From: Candidatus Equicola stercoris
GTDB lineage: Bacteria; Bacteroidota; Bacteroidia; Bacteroidales; Bacteroidaceae
DNA: 53,742 nt
NCBI GenBank assembly: GCA_018065415.1
Contig: JAGHTI010000043.1
Span: 1-53,742 of the forward strand
Direction of reading: 5' to 3'
Both the position numbers and the translations under genes were made by a program. Under the pieces are notes generated by a model, which was not told the origin of the DNA, ran no database searches, and saw only the letters and a list, made by a program, of their open reading frames with translations. The stretch's first letter is position 1, and each line of letters starts with the position of its first letter. Below, piece by piece: positions 17,424 through 26,913 of this stretch.

Positions 17424-20090
17424 CTATTTAGAAATTATCACTTTCTTTCCTCCGACAATGTTGATGCCTTTCCGCAATGTGCTTAGGCGTTGTCCGTCAA
17501 TGCTATAGATGTAGGAAGAAGCGTCGCTGTTAAATATTGGCATGACAACATCCTCTATGGCAGTCACATTTTCCTCTTCTTTTGCATCAGCAAATGGAAA
17601 ATCAAGACTCAATGTTGCAGCCTGTTCTTTAGGTATCGGGAGGTAGGCCTTATGTGCTTTGTTGATAAATGCCGCACCATTCGCTGCACCCCAATAAAAA
17701 CCGATTTTCTTTCCCGCAGGTTTTGAAAGCATATAATAGATGAAGTCGCCATCATCCACATAATCGTCCTCCACAGACCCACGGAGCATGTTTGCACCAG
17801 TGCCGAGTTCAGTTGAGTTTGACATTGTGGATTCAGCAGTACTTTCGCTTGCCCAGTAATACAACTTCCCACTTTCTGATGATTTCAGGAGTACGCCCGT
17901 CTCACCTGGTACCATTCCGCCCTCTTCAAACATTCGGGTGATTACAAGTTTCTCGTCCTCTATATGCACATAATATCCACACATCCCTTCAGGAAGTTCA
18001 AAAGGAACATCATTATAGTATGTGGCATAATAACTGGCAGTCTTTTCATCGTATGAGTTTGCCGACACATTGATAACCTCGCGTGGCACGATGGCTATGC
18101 TCTCCAAGTAAAGGGCATTTCCACTATTGTTCTTGATGGAAAATGCAGAAGCTGTTGATGTCGTGGCAACTTCCAGAGTCTGACTTTTCCCCTTACAAGT
18201 CTGTGCTTCTTCATCGCCTATCTGCACTGTGGCAACAGCATTGTCATGATTGCCACTTGTGGTATTTATCACCACCTTATATCCGTTTGCCGACTTCACC
18301 TTAGGAAACGTTATGCAACCATCTTTCGTTTCCAATTGGAAACCATTGCTCTTCATCACCCGATTGACAGTCACGTACGTACCAGAAAACCGTACATCAT
18401 CACTAACGTAGGATCCGGTCAATTCGCTATCGTCAGCGGTAAAAAACATTGGCTCTCCAAGTTGTATGTCTTCTGGATGTTCTTTCACAACGAGTTGTAT
18501 GGTGGCAGAGGCTGGGCTCCACACATCGTCTTCAGCGAGCAGTACGGTGATGTCTGCCTTACCGCGACCGATGGGGGTGACATTCAGCATATTGCCCGAC
18601 ACTGCTGCCGTAGCTACAGCATAGTCGGAGGTAACTGCTGTTATCGTCTGATCATATCCTTCGCTGATAGCGAGATTATATGAGGGTAATAGATCTCCCA
18701 CATATACCAAATCACTTTCTACCCTTTCGTAACCATTCTTTATTTCTACTGTCGAGGTGTAGGTGTGATTTTTTTTATCACGCAACCTGACATTGAGAGT
18801 CTTAATAAAAAACTTCCCCTTTGCCGTAAGCGTCACTTCCTTGGTAGGAACTCCCTTCCATGTATGCTCTGACACATCATAATATCCCTTGTCGCAGGTA
18901 TAAGACTGTGTCTTTGTAGGTTGGTTTGCCTTGTCGTAAACAAACCCAACGCTCACAATCTCCTTATCTTCGGGTACAGTGATGATGATGCTGTATCCAG
19001 AATAGACACGTACATGATCATCCTTGACATACATCTGTGTGCCACTGGAGTTTCTGTTGACACTCACACCGATGATGCCAACATTTGTTATTTCTCTCTG
19101 TCCTTTCAATTCTCTGACCTCAGTAGGTTGTTGTCCATCCTTAGACACGTCGAAAAGGGCTTTGTTCGGTACAATGCTATATGTATCTGTCGGAGGTGTA
19201 GGTGGTACAGGCGTATCTCCGCCACCACCTTCATAATCATCATAAGAGAATGTTTTCTCTTTATTACTTCCCCAAACATATTCCTCCAGTCCCGGATAGT
19301 CAACATACGGATTACGGTTTTTCTGCCATTCATAGACAGCATTGTTTCGGTCTATCTCTTTCTGGCTCACAGGGTCATTTTTTGCCCAATTCATCAGCAT
19401 ATCCAAAGCCCAAGGTTGTAGTCCAGGGTATTTGTTCCCATCAAGAAACTCAGGAGCATCATAATATGTCCAAGTGGTTATCTGGTCGTTATAGCAGGTG
19501 AGCATATAGAAATAGATACGTGCTACGTCACCTTTATATTCATCTGCGGGTTCAAACACCACGCCTGTATAAGCCTGTGAACCACCGTAGCTATAATTAC
19601 AAGTGCCGAGCTTGCTGAATCCATTATGCGACTTATATTTTTCACCATTCGTGGTTCCGAAAGGATAGTTGCTGTGACGCATGTTCACATAACCATCGAC
19701 GGGCATAACATGCATCAGGTCGGAATACATAGGATATACCTTGCCCCCAAACCAGCTTTTCGGAAACACATGTTCACGGTTATAGCTCACACCTTCTTCA
19801 TGGATGTTTGCCCCCTGTGCCGATCCGCCAATCTCATAGTCTGTCTTGTCACTGTAGATATCCCACAGCTTACCATCCGCACGGCGGTCGGTAGTCTTGT
19901 AGCATTGCCACAACTGGTCATAACTGAGTCGCGTATGAGGATTGATAATCTGGCACATTATCTCCATTAGTACTTGCCCCTTCTTACCATTAGCATCTTG
20001 GTAATATGTTCCTGAACCATTTGGTCCCTGAGCAAGCACCACCAACGATAGATTGAGGAACGTAACAATTGTAAAAATGAATCGTTTCAT
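17424..20090 (-). CDS. Secreted endonuclease I-family nuclease with T9SS tail
   Basis: An extracellular DNase/RNase of the endonuclease I type (EndA/BsnI). The N-terminal nuclease part (about 20-290) carries LWDIYSD, the catalytic block YNREHVFPKSWF, then SDLMHVMPVDGYVNMRHSNYPFG. Ig-like and carbohydrate-binding-like domains fill 330-800 (PSATIQLVVKE-type bacterial Ig2). The end (SYIYSIDGQRLSTLRKGI then KKVIISK) is a T9SS type-A sorting domain. The ATG at 20090 gives signal peptide MKRFIFTIVTFLNLSLVVLA; the 18 residues upstream in the open frame overlap the promoter. 888 residues. Possibly for nutrient nucleic acids or trap degradation; role inferred. Confidence 0.9.
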   Translation of the reverse strand: MKRFIFTIVTFLNLSLVVLAQGPNGSGTYYQDANGKKGQVLMEIMCQIINPHTRLSYDQLWQCYKTTDRRADGKLWDIYSDKTDYEIGGSAQGANIHEEGVSYNREHVFPKSWFGGKVYPMYSDLMHVMPVDGYVNMRHSNYPFGTTNGEKYKSHNGFSKLGTCNYSYGGSQAYTGVVFEPADEYKGDVARIYFYMLTCYNDQITTWTYYDAPEFLDGNKYPGLQPWALDMLMNWAKNDPVSQKEIDRNNAVYEWQKNRNPYVDYPGLEEYVWGSNKEKTFSYDDYEGGGGDTPVPPTPPTDTYSIVPNKALFDVSKDGQQPTEVRELKGQREITNVGIIGVSVNRNSSGTQMYVKDDHVRVYSGYSIIITVPEDKEIVSVGFVYDKANQPTKTQSYTCDKGYYDVSEHTWKGVPTKEVTLTAKGKFFIKTLNVRLRDKKNHTYTSTVEIKNGYERVESDLVYVGDLLPSYNLAISEGYDQTITAVTSDYAVATAAVSGNMLNVTPIGRGKADITVLLAEDDVWSPASATIQLVVKEHPEDIQLGEPMFFTADDSELTGSYVSDDVRFSGTYVTVNRVMKSNGFQLETKDGCITFPKVKSANGYKVVINTTSGNHDNAVATVQIGDEEAQTCKGKSQTLEVATTSTASAFSIKNNSGNALYLESIAIVPREVINVSANSYDEKTASYYATYYNDVPFELPEGMCGYYVHIEDEKLVITRMFEEGGMVPGETGVLLKSSESGKLYYWASESTAESTMSNSTELGTGANMLRGSVEDDYVDDGDFIYYMLSKPAGKKIGFYWGAANGAAFINKAHKAYLPIPKEQAATLSLDFPFADAKEEENVTAIEDVVMPIFNSDASSYIYSIDGQRLSTLRKGINIVGGKKVIISK

Positions 20091-20113
20091 ATTTTCAGTT
20101 TTATTGTTGTCGA

Positions 20114-20145
20114 CAAAGTTACAACTAACCGAAGACAGAAACAAA
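20114..20145 (-). promoter_or_regulatory. Promoter of the secreted endonuclease
   Basis: TTTG (20145-20142), 20 bp, TAACTTTG (20121-20114) on the minus strand. The spacer TTTCTGTCTTCGGTTAGTTG differs by one base from that at 26922-26941. The ATG is 23 nt downstream. Confidence 0.8.
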
Positions 20146-20378
20146 AAATGATGGAATTATTTTAGATTTTAATTTTTAGAAAGCATGGAGTTTACTCTGA
20201 TGATTTCAAAAAGAAAAATCGTTAAACGTAGTTTTTGTGGCAAACAAGTTTGCACTCCTTTGTGGAGATAAATCTCCAGACGTCGCAAGCATACATACTT
20301 AATGTCTGCCTGTTGAGGTGCAGTATAATTTCGACGCAGTCAAAGATAACACTTTTTTACAAAAAAAGGTAACAAAGT
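20146..20378. repeat. Gene-free stretch with remnants of the promoter-bearing repeat
   Basis: Contains AGAAAGCATGGAGTTTACTC (20177-20196), AACGTAGTTTTTGTGGCAAA, then CTCCTTTGTGGAG and GACGTCGCAAGC, which parallel 8800-8990. No gene is seen. Confidence 0.55.
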
Positions 20379-20410
20379 AAAAAAAACGACAGCCGTTTTC
20401 CGACTGCCGT
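20379..20410 (-). terminator. Rho-independent terminator of the BspA-like operon
   Basis: On the minus strand, a 10-bp stem ACGGCAGTCG / CGGCTGTCGT with a five-base GAAAA loop, followed directly by seven T. It ends the unit of the BspA-like gene and small peptide B. Confidence 0.88.
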
Positions 20411-20527
20411 TCTTTTCGTTTACCCTGCCCTTCTGAGGATGGGATGGGCTGGGACGGTCTCTTACTTGAACATAAAGTTCGTTGCGTCTATGTCATTTCC
20501 ACCGATGAGGTCGAGACCTGACGTTTC

Positions 20528-20647
20528 CTATTCTTCGTCGTCTATGATGAGGACTTCTTCGTAAGTTTCCTCACCAGAACTGCACAAGATTTTTGAAGTC
20601 TGCATCTGTATAGTATCAATGCTTGGCATTATATATTTCTTTTTCAT
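20528..20647 (-). CDS. Small peptide, MKKKYxxPxI family (copy B), ended by an in-frame TAG
   Basis: A 39-residue ORF: MKKKYIMPSIDTIQMQTSK, then ILCSSGEETYEEVLIIDDEE. It starts 14 bp after the BspA-like stop on the same strand and precedes the terminator. After the TAG (20530-20528) the frame stays open for 21 more sensible codons (ETSGLDLIGGNDIDATNFMF, then K) to a TAA at 20462, close to the terminator. The gene may thus have lost its 3' third to a nonsense mutation. It resembles peptide A at 17341 in its opening and in its position behind a T9SS protein. Function unknown. Confidence 0.65.
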   Translation of the reverse strand: MKKKYIMPSIDTIQMQTSKILCSSGEETYEEVLIIDDEE

Positions 20648-20661
20648 AATGAGGATTCCTT

Positions 20662-23316
20662 TTACTTCATTATATACTTTTTGCCACCCTTTATAACTAC
20701 GCCACGATAGCCATTAAATGAACTTACTCTCTGTCCCTGCAGGTTGAACATGAAGTCCTTCCCTTCAGGGGAGGATTTAGGAGAGGCTTCTATCCCCTCT
20801 ATTCCTGTCGTGTCGTCTTCGCCGAGTGTCACAATCTGCATCTTTGCCTGTGAGTCTATACCGACTGGTGTCTCTGTCCAACTGCGTGGAGTCTTAACCA
20901 TCTGCCAACGGTTGCAATGCAAATCCGTTTCTGATGTCACTTTGTGCAGAGCACCTCCTTGGAGTACGTAAATGGACTTGCCTGCTTCTGGGGTCATCGT
21001 CACGCCAGTGTAATTGCCAATAAAGTTATACTTGTCTGTTATCGTTGAGCAGTCTATATGTTCTGGTTTTGCGTTTGTGGCAGCATACAAGGTGGTATGT
21101 TCCTGTTCGAACTCAAAGTTAGTATCTGTCTTCGTGCGGATGAAGTAAGGAGTGTGAGGATTCGTTGTCTCACCCTCAACGAGAGTCTTCACTACCACCA
21201 CATTCACACCAACATCTTTTGTTCCGCCCTCTACAGAGCCTTTCGTTGATACCATATAGATTTGTGCGATAGTCACTTTGTCTAACAAATCCTTCGTCAT
21301 CGTCACGCTGAACGGCAGATACAAGGCTTCATATTTGCCCGTTTCCGTAAATGCACGCTTGTATTTTAACTTTACATCCTCTATGTCAATAGTTACATTA
21401 TATGGATCGTTGTCGTCAAGAGTTATTGTGCCTGTCATTATCATCCACCCGTTTGGTACGTGGTTGTCATCGCGCGTATTCACATCCAATTCCTCAGGAC
21501 ATACAAAGATTTTGTTTCCCGCTTTCTTGCCTGCACCTGACAGCCAAGAGCCTGTGCATAGTACATCACCCCATCCTTTAAAGCCGACCTTCACATAGTT
21601 TAGTTTTACACAGCCTTGGAACATACTGTTATAGCAAGACTTTGCCAGTGTCTCGGCTGGAAGTTCAGGAGCAATCTCAAGAGCTGTACAGCTATTAAAC
21701 ATATTGTTATAGCAACTCTCTGCCAGGGTCGTGGCTTTCAGTTCAGGAGCATCCGTAAGAGCAGTACAGCCAAGGAACATTCTGTAATAGCAAATATCCG
21801 CCAGTGTCGTGGCTGGAAGTGCTGGAGCTTTCGTAAGAGCGGTACAGCCTTCAAACATCTCCCTATAGCAATTTTTTATCAATGTCTCGGCAGGAAGTGC
21901 TGGAGCTGCCTCAAGAGATATACAGTTCAAGAACATACCACCATAGCAATTTTCTGCCAGGGTCGTGGTTTTCAGTTCAGGAGCAGCCGTAAGAGCAATA
22001 CAGCCAGAGAACATATTTCTATAGCAAGCCTCTGCCAGGGTCGTGGCTGGAAGTGCTGGAGCTGCCTCAAGAGAAATGCAGTCCTCGAACATTTTATTAT
22101 AGCAATTTTTTACTAATGTCTCGGCTGGGAGTGCTGGAGCCACCTCAAGAGATATACAGTCCTCGAACATATTCTGATAGCAAGCCTCTGCCAGTGTCGT
22201 GGCTGGAAGTTTCAGGTTGGCAGCATTTATGAGCTCCGTACAATTATTGAACAGATTATAGAAGCAATAATTGCAAGGGATTGTGGTGCTTTCCATATTA
22301 TTGTCAATGAGCGACATCACGTTACCGCTGGCAGCAACATTTCCTGACATTACAAATTGATAATAATTATCGGCAGATTGAGAGAATGTAGCGGATGTAC
22401 CATTGTTGCGGAAATACACTTTGTCGCCAACGTTGGTGAGAGTAATATCTCCTGTTGTTTCTACCGTAGAAAAATCCACTGTCGTCCAGTTTGCACCGCC
22501 ATCTCTGCTGTACTCAATGGTAACAGCCGCAGGAGAACCATTCTTCTTCAACTGTACCTTTGCACCAGCCTCTTCTGCCTTGATGCAGAGATAAGCAGGC
22601 GATGTACGAGTTATCGTCCATTTGCTTGGTACGTGACTGTCATCGCGCTTATTCATATCCAGCACTTCAGAACATTCAAACGTTGGATTTATTGCTATTG
22701 TGCCTGCATTTAGTAGCCAATCTGAAGTGCATCTTCCTTCGCTCCAGTCTGTAAAACCAACCTTCACATAGTTTAGTTTTGCACAGCTTTGGAACATACT
22801 ATTATAGCAAGACTCTGCCAGTGTCGTGGCTGGAAGTGCTGGAGCTGTCGTAAGAGTCCTACAGTCCCAGAACATACCACCATAGCAATTCTCTGCCAGT
22901 GTCGTGGCTGGAAGTGTTGGAGCTGTAGTAAGAGTGCAGCCCTTGAACATATTTTGATAGCAAGACTTCTCCAGTGTCGTGGCTGGAAGTGCTGGAGCTG
23001 CCTCAAGAGTGCTACAGCCCCAGAACATACTATTATAGCAAGACTCTGCCAGGGTCGTGGCTTTCAGTTCAGGAGCTGTCTTAAGAGCGGTACAGCCTTG
23101 GAACATAGCATTATAGCAAGAACTTGCCAGTGTCGTGGCTGGAAGTTCAGGAGCTGCCTCAAGAGTGCTACAGCCCCAGAACATACCATTATAGCAATTC
23201 TCTGCCAGGGTCGTGGTTTTCAGTTCAGGAGCTGTCTTAAGAGCGGTACAGCCGTTGAACATACGATTAGCAAGACTTTGCCAGTGTTGTGGCTGGAAGT
23301 GCTGGAGCTGTCTCAA
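20662..23316 (-). CDS. BspA-like surface protein, C-terminal part (after frameshift)
   Basis: Downstream half of a giant leucine-rich-repeat surface protein. The first about 15 codons (MRQLQHFQPQHW) are the repeat read in the wrong frame; homology starts at NRMFNGCTALK. It holds LRR-like units of about 24 residues (LPATTLAENCYxxMFxGC), the fifth large module (opening YLCIKAEEAGAKVQL, then more LRRs and KLNYVKVGFKGWG), a domain at about 640-800 and a T9SS type-A tail (FMFNLQGQRVSSFNGYRG, ending KKYIMK). The repeat element at 20752-20790 encodes EASPKSSPEGKDF just before that tail. Probably an adhesin; without upstream sequence it lacks a signal peptide, so it is not exported unless frame is restored. 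Confidence 0.8.
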   Translation of the reverse strand: MRQLQHFQPQHWQSLANRMFNGCTALKTAPELKTTTLAENCYNGMFWGCSTLEAAPELPATTLASSCYNAMFQGCTALKTAPELKATTLAESCYNSMFWGCSTLEAAPALPATTLEKSCYQNMFKGCTLTTAPTLPATTLAENCYGGMFWDCRTLTTAPALPATTLAESCYNSMFQSCAKLNYVKVGFTDWSEGRCTSDWLLNAGTIAINPTFECSEVLDMNKRDDSHVPSKWTITRTSPAYLCIKAEEAGAKVQLKKNGSPAAVTIEYSRDGGANWTTVDFSTVETTGDITLTNVGDKVYFRNNGTSATFSQSADNYYQFVMSGNVAASGNVMSLIDNNMESTTIPCNYCFYNLFNNCTELINAANLKLPATTLAEACYQNMFEDCISLEVAPALPAETLVKNCYNKMFEDCISLEAAPALPATTLAEACYRNMFSGCIALTAAPELKTTTLAENCYGGMFLNCISLEAAPALPAETLIKNCYREMFEGCTALTKAPALPATTLADICYYRMFLGCTALTDAPELKATTLAESCYNNMFNSCTALEIAPELPAETLAKSCYNSMFQGCVKLNYVKVGFKGWGDVLCTGSWLSGAGKKAGNKIFVCPEELDVNTRDDNHVPNGWMIMTGTITLDDNDPYNVTIDIEDVKLKYKRAFTETGKYEALYLPFSVTMTKDLLDKVTIAQIYMVSTKGSVEGGTKDVGVNVVVVKTLVEGETTNPHTPYFIRTKTDTNFEFEQEHTTLYAATNAKPEHIDCSTITDKYNFIGNYTGVTMTPEAGKSIYVLQGGALHKVTSETDLHCNRWQMVKTPRSWTETPVGIDSQAKMQIVTLGEDDTTGIEGIEASPKSSPEGKDFMFNLQGQRVSSFNGYRGVVIKGGKKYIMK
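20752..20790. repeat. GC-rich dispersed element inside the BspA-like gene (half copy)
   Basis: AAGTCC, TTCAGGGGAGGATTTAGGAG and AGGCTTC match the right half of the element at 44867-44940 on the same DNA strand, but this gene is read from the other strand, so the element codes in the opposite orientation. Confidence 0.8.
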
Positions 23317-26300
23317 GAGTGCTACACTTATAGAACATATGATTATAGCAATCCTCTGCCAGTGTCGTAGCTGGAAGTTTCAGATTAGCAACATTCATGA
23401 GGTTCGTGCAATCCCTGAACAGTCTAGTGAAACAATAATTGCAAGGGATTGTGGTGCTATCCATATACTTGTCGATGAGCGACATTACGTTACCGCTGGC
23501 AGAAACCTTTTTTGAGAATGTAAAATGGTAATAGTTAGTCTGGTCCTTCGAAAATTCTTTTTCAAATCTGAATGCATTGCGGAGATAAACCTTTTTTCCT
23601 TTCTTTTCAAGGTTAATACTACAAGGAATGAATTCATCTCTGACATTACCTACTTGAGTCCAATTTACACCATTATCGGTACTGTATTCCAAACGAATGT
23701 TCCATGAACCAGCATCACTTTTTTTCAACTCCACCAGTGCATCATCCTCTTCTGCCGTGATGCAGAGATAGTCAAGCGATGTACGAGTTATCGTCCATCT
23801 GCTTGGTACGTGACTGTAATCGCGCAGCGTATTCACATCCAGTCCTTCAGGACATACAAATTCACGATCAGTTGCTTCTTCGCCTGTTGAAGCCAGCCAA
23901 GAGTGTGTTGCTTCATAGTCTTCAGAATATTTGTCGTCCATATTTCCCCACTTTGTAAAGCCCACCTTCACATGGTTCAGTTTTTTGCAGTCATAGAACA
24001 TTTCATTATAGCAGTGCTTTTTCAGTTTCTCAGCGGGAAGTTCTATAGATGTAGCAAGAGCGGTACAGCTTTTGAACATACCATCATAGCAATAATCTTC
24101 CAGTTCCTTGGCAGGAAGTGCCGGAGCAGTCGTAAGAGTGGTACAGCCATTGAACATATTTTGATAGCAATTCTCTGCCAGTGTTGTGGCTGGAAGTGCA
24201 GGAGCAGTCTTAAGAGCAGTACAGCCGTTGAACATATTTTGATAGCAAGAACTTGCCAGTGTCGTGGCTGGAAGTGCTGGAGCTGTCGTAAGAGCAGTAC
24301 ATCCAGAGAACATATAATAATAGCATTCATATCCCAGTGTCGTAGCAGGAAGTGCAGGAGCAGTAGTAAGATTTTTACAGCCTTCGAACATGTTACTATA
24401 GCAATTTCCTGCCAATGTCGTGGCTGGAAGTTTCAGGTTTGCGGCATTTATGAGGTTATCACAATTATAGAACAGGTGATTAAAGCAATGCTGCATGATT
24501 TTAGTTGTTTTCACTTTTTTGTCAATGAGTGACATCACGTTACCGCTTGCAGAGACCTTTTTGGAGAATGTAAAATAGTAATAGGAAGAATTATGAGAGA
24601 ATTCCGTCACTTCCGTTGCTTCACTTGCATTGCGGAAATAGACTTTGTGGCCAACACTTTCAAGTTTTATGTCGCCCGTGGTTGTAACTTCGGAGAAATC
24701 CACTTTCGTCCAGTTTGCACCATTATTGGTACTGTACTCAATAACAGCCTCAGAAGAACCACCATTCTTTATCAACTGCACCGTTGCGTCAGCCTCCTCT
24801 GCCGTGATGCAGAGATAGTCAAGCAATGGATGAGTTATCGTCCACCCTTCTGGCACGTGGTCATCATCGCGCGTATTCACATTCAGTTCTTCTGGACATG
24901 CAAAGTCATGATTAGTTGCTTCCGTACCTGCATCACACAACCATTTACCCGTTGCATTGAAGCCCCACTCTGTAAAGCCAACCCTCACATAGTTCAGTTT
25001 ATGACAGTCGTTGAACATACAGCCATAGGAACTGCTTTCCAGTGTCTCGGCAGGTAGTTCCGGAGCTTTCTCAAGAGAATGACAATTAGAGAACATGTAG
25101 AAATAACAATGCTCTTTCAGTGTCTTGGCTGGAAGTGCAGGAGCTGTCGTAAGAGCGGAACAGAACTCAAACATGTTGGAATAGCATCTTCCTGTCAGTG
25201 TCGTAGCCGGTAGTTTCAAATCAGCAGCATTTGTGAGTGTCTTACAAAAAGCAAACAGCCCATAGAAGCAATAATTGCAAGGGATAGTAGCACTTTCCAC
25301 ATTATTGTCGATGAGCGACATCACGTTACCGCTGGCAGCAACATTTCCTGACATCACAAATTGATAATAATTATTGGCAGATTGGGAGAACGTAGCGGAT
25401 GTACCATTGTTTCGGAAATACACTTTATCGCCAACGTTGGTGAGAGTAATATCTCCGGTTGTTACTACCGTAGAAAAATCCACTGTCGTCCATGTTGCAC
25501 CTTCGTCTGTACTGTACTCAATAGTAACAGCCTCAGGAGAACCTTTTTTCGTCAACTGTACCTTTGCACCAGCCTCTTCTGCCTTGATGCAGAGATAGTC
25601 GCGCATTGGTTCTATCTTCTTTATCGTCCAGCCTTCTGGTACGTGATCGATGTCGCGTGTAGTCTCTGTATCGAGTTCTGCAGGGCATTCAAATGTAGGG
25701 TTTGTTGCTTCCTTGCCGGCATCATTAAGCCATAGGTATGTTGCACAGTAATCGGTGGCACCACTGTAACTCAAATCGCCCCACTTCGTGAAGCCTACCT
25801 TTACACTTTTCAGTTTTGTACAGCCATAGAACATTTTTTGATAGCAAGAAGTTGCCAATGTCGTTGCAGGAAGTTTAGGAGCTGTCTCAAGAGCGGTACA
25901 ACCATAGAACATCTGTTGATAGCAAGAAGTTGCCAATGTCGTTGCAGGAAGTATTGCAGGAGCAGCCGTAAGAGCAGTACAGCCATTGAACATTTCTAAA
26001 TAGCATTGTTTTGCCAATGTCGTTGCAGGCAGTTTCAGGTCTGCGGCACTTGTAAGTGTTTGAGAATTACCAAACAGATTGTTGAAGCACCAATCGCAAG
26101 GGATTGTGGTGCTTTCCACATTTTTGTCAATGAGCGACATGATGTTTCCGCTTACGGACACACTGTTTTCGAAGGTGAAGCTGTAAAAATTAGTAATGGA
26201 TTTAGAGAATGTTGTCACATACTTTGCCTCTTTTTTGTTGCGCAGATAAACCTTGTCGCCTACGTTGGCAAGAGTTACACCACATCCCTCTGTTGTGCCG

Positions 26301-26506
26301 ATTACAAAATCAGCCCAAGCACTGCCGTTTGTAGTGTACTCAAGGTTTACAGCCTCAGAAGAACCACCATTCTTTATCAAATGCACCGTTGCACCAGCCA
26401 CTTCTGCCTTGATGCAGAGATAGTCTTTGTCGGGTGCGCCCCATGCTCCCACCGTCAGCATACTGATGAAAAAGAGCAGAATCACTTTTGTAAGATTTAG
26501 TTTCAT
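23267..26506 (-). CDS. BspA-like surface protein, N-terminal part (truncated by frameshift)
   Basis: Upstream half, 1079 residues: signal peptide MKLNLTKVILLFFISMLTVGAWG, then four large modules. Each opens with YLCI(K/T)AE, has a beta-rich stretch (YSTDxGxxWTxVDF, GNVMSLID), a run of LRR-like units (LKLPATTL, CYxxMFxGCTAL) and closes with VGFTxWG and DVNTRDDxHVPxGWTI. It stops at TTLAKSC-TAA (23267) inside an LRR unit because two bases are missing there; adding TA would restore C-Y-N-R-M-F and fuse it to the next ORF, giving about 1948 residues. BspA-type proteins bind host matrix or other bacteria. The gene has a long (about 240 nt) leader. Confidence 0.85.
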   Translation of the reverse strand: MKLNLTKVILLFFISMLTVGAWGAPDKDYLCIKAEVAGATVHLIKNGGSSEAVNLEYTTNGSAWADFVIGTTEGCGVTLANVGDKVYLRNKKEAKYVTTFSKSITNFYSFTFENSVSVSGNIMSLIDKNVESTTIPCDWCFNNLFGNSQTLTSAADLKLPATTLAKQCYLEMFNGCTALTAAPAILPATTLATSCYQQMFYGCTALETAPKLPATTLATSCYQKMFYGCTKLKSVKVGFTKWGDLSYSGATDYCATYLWLNDAGKEATNPTFECPAELDTETTRDIDHVPEGWTIKKIEPMRDYLCIKAEEAGAKVQLTKKGSPEAVTIEYSTDEGATWTTVDFSTVVTTGDITLTNVGDKVYFRNNGTSATFSQSANNYYQFVMSGNVAASGNVMSLIDNNVESATIPCNYCFYGLFAFCKTLTNAADLKLPATTLTGRCYSNMFEFCSALTTAPALPAKTLKEHCYFYMFSNCHSLEKAPELPAETLESSSYGCMFNDCHKLNYVRVGFTEWGFNATGKWLCDAGTEATNHDFACPEELNVNTRDDDHVPEGWTITHPLLDYLCITAEEADATVQLIKNGGSSEAVIEYSTNNGANWTKVDFSEVTTTGDIKLESVGHKVYFRNASEATEVTEFSHNSSYYYFTFSKKVSASGNVMSLIDKKVKTTKIMQHCFNHLFYNCDNLINAANLKLPATTLAGNCYSNMFEGCKNLTTAPALPATTLGYECYYYMFSGCTALTTAPALPATTLASSCYQNMFNGCTALKTAPALPATTLAENCYQNMFNGCTTLTTAPALPAKELEDYCYDGMFKSCTALATSIELPAEKLKKHCYNEMFYDCKKLNHVKVGFTKWGNMDDKYSEDYEATHSWLASTGEEATDREFVCPEGLDVNTLRDYSHVPSRWTITRTSLDYLCITAEEDDALVELKKSDAGSWNIRLEYSTDNGVNWTQVGNVRDEFIPCSINLEKKGKKVYLRNAFRFEKEFSKDQTNYYHFTFSKKVSASGNVMSLIDKYMDSTTIPCNYCFTRLFRDCTNLMNVANLKLPATTLAEDCYNHMFYKCSTLETAPALPATTLAKSC

Positions 26507-26543
26507 TTTTTGTTGTTTGTTTTTAATTGATTAAAAATATAGT

Positions 26544-26753
26544 TGTTAGTTAAAAGTTTAATGTTTAATGTTTGAAGTTTACACAAAAGAAGTACAACAG
26601 TACGAATACCATTGTGCCTTATATCTATTCATCCACTAATCAGCAGAGTCCCCACGATAAACAAGTGATTATCCGCAAATTACACAAATCCACCAATAAC
26701 ACACTCATCATAAAATCCTTAATATCTAATACCACTTATAATTATTTACGCGA
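26544..26753. other. Leader region of the BspA-like gene
   Basis: AT-rich 5' leader between the promoter (26754-26785) and the start codon at 26506. It contains the AAAAGTTTAATGTTTAATG repeat (26551-26569). A 79-codon plus-strand open frame here has an unremarkable, low-complexity product and is not called. Confidence 0.45.
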
Positions 26754-26785
26754 CAAAGTTACAACAAACCGAAAGTACTACCAAA
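26754..26785 (-). promoter_or_regulatory. Promoter of the BspA-like gene
   Basis: TTTG (26785-26782), 20 bp, TAACTTTG (26761-26754) on the minus strand; spacer ends TTTCGGTTTGTTG as in the TrmH promoter. Confidence 0.72.
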
Positions 26786-26913
26786 TAAATTTCATTTATT
26801 TCTTTTATTGAAACAAAAAGGCACGAAATTTATTTCAGTGAATTATTGTATCAATAAAAGTAAAAACGCAGTTTTGTAGGTAGTACTGAGGTGCAGTGTA
26901 ATTTCACCATAGG

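Noticed and set aside
21616..24532. Long plus-strand frames opposite the BspA-like gene
   Set aside because: Periodic antisense translation of the LRR repeats (CQCRGWKCWSC pattern), not independent genes.
20662..26506. Treating the two BspA-like ORFs as separate genes with overlapping ends
   Set aside because: The 50-bp overlap contains an LRR unit that continues exactly across a missing TA; the second ORF has no signal peptide or own promoter.
26572..26811. 79-codon plus-strand frame in the leader of the BspA-like gene
   Set aside because: Low-complexity, Asn/Thr/Tyr-rich product from AT-rich DNA, no ribosome site, and it overlaps the minus-strand promoter.
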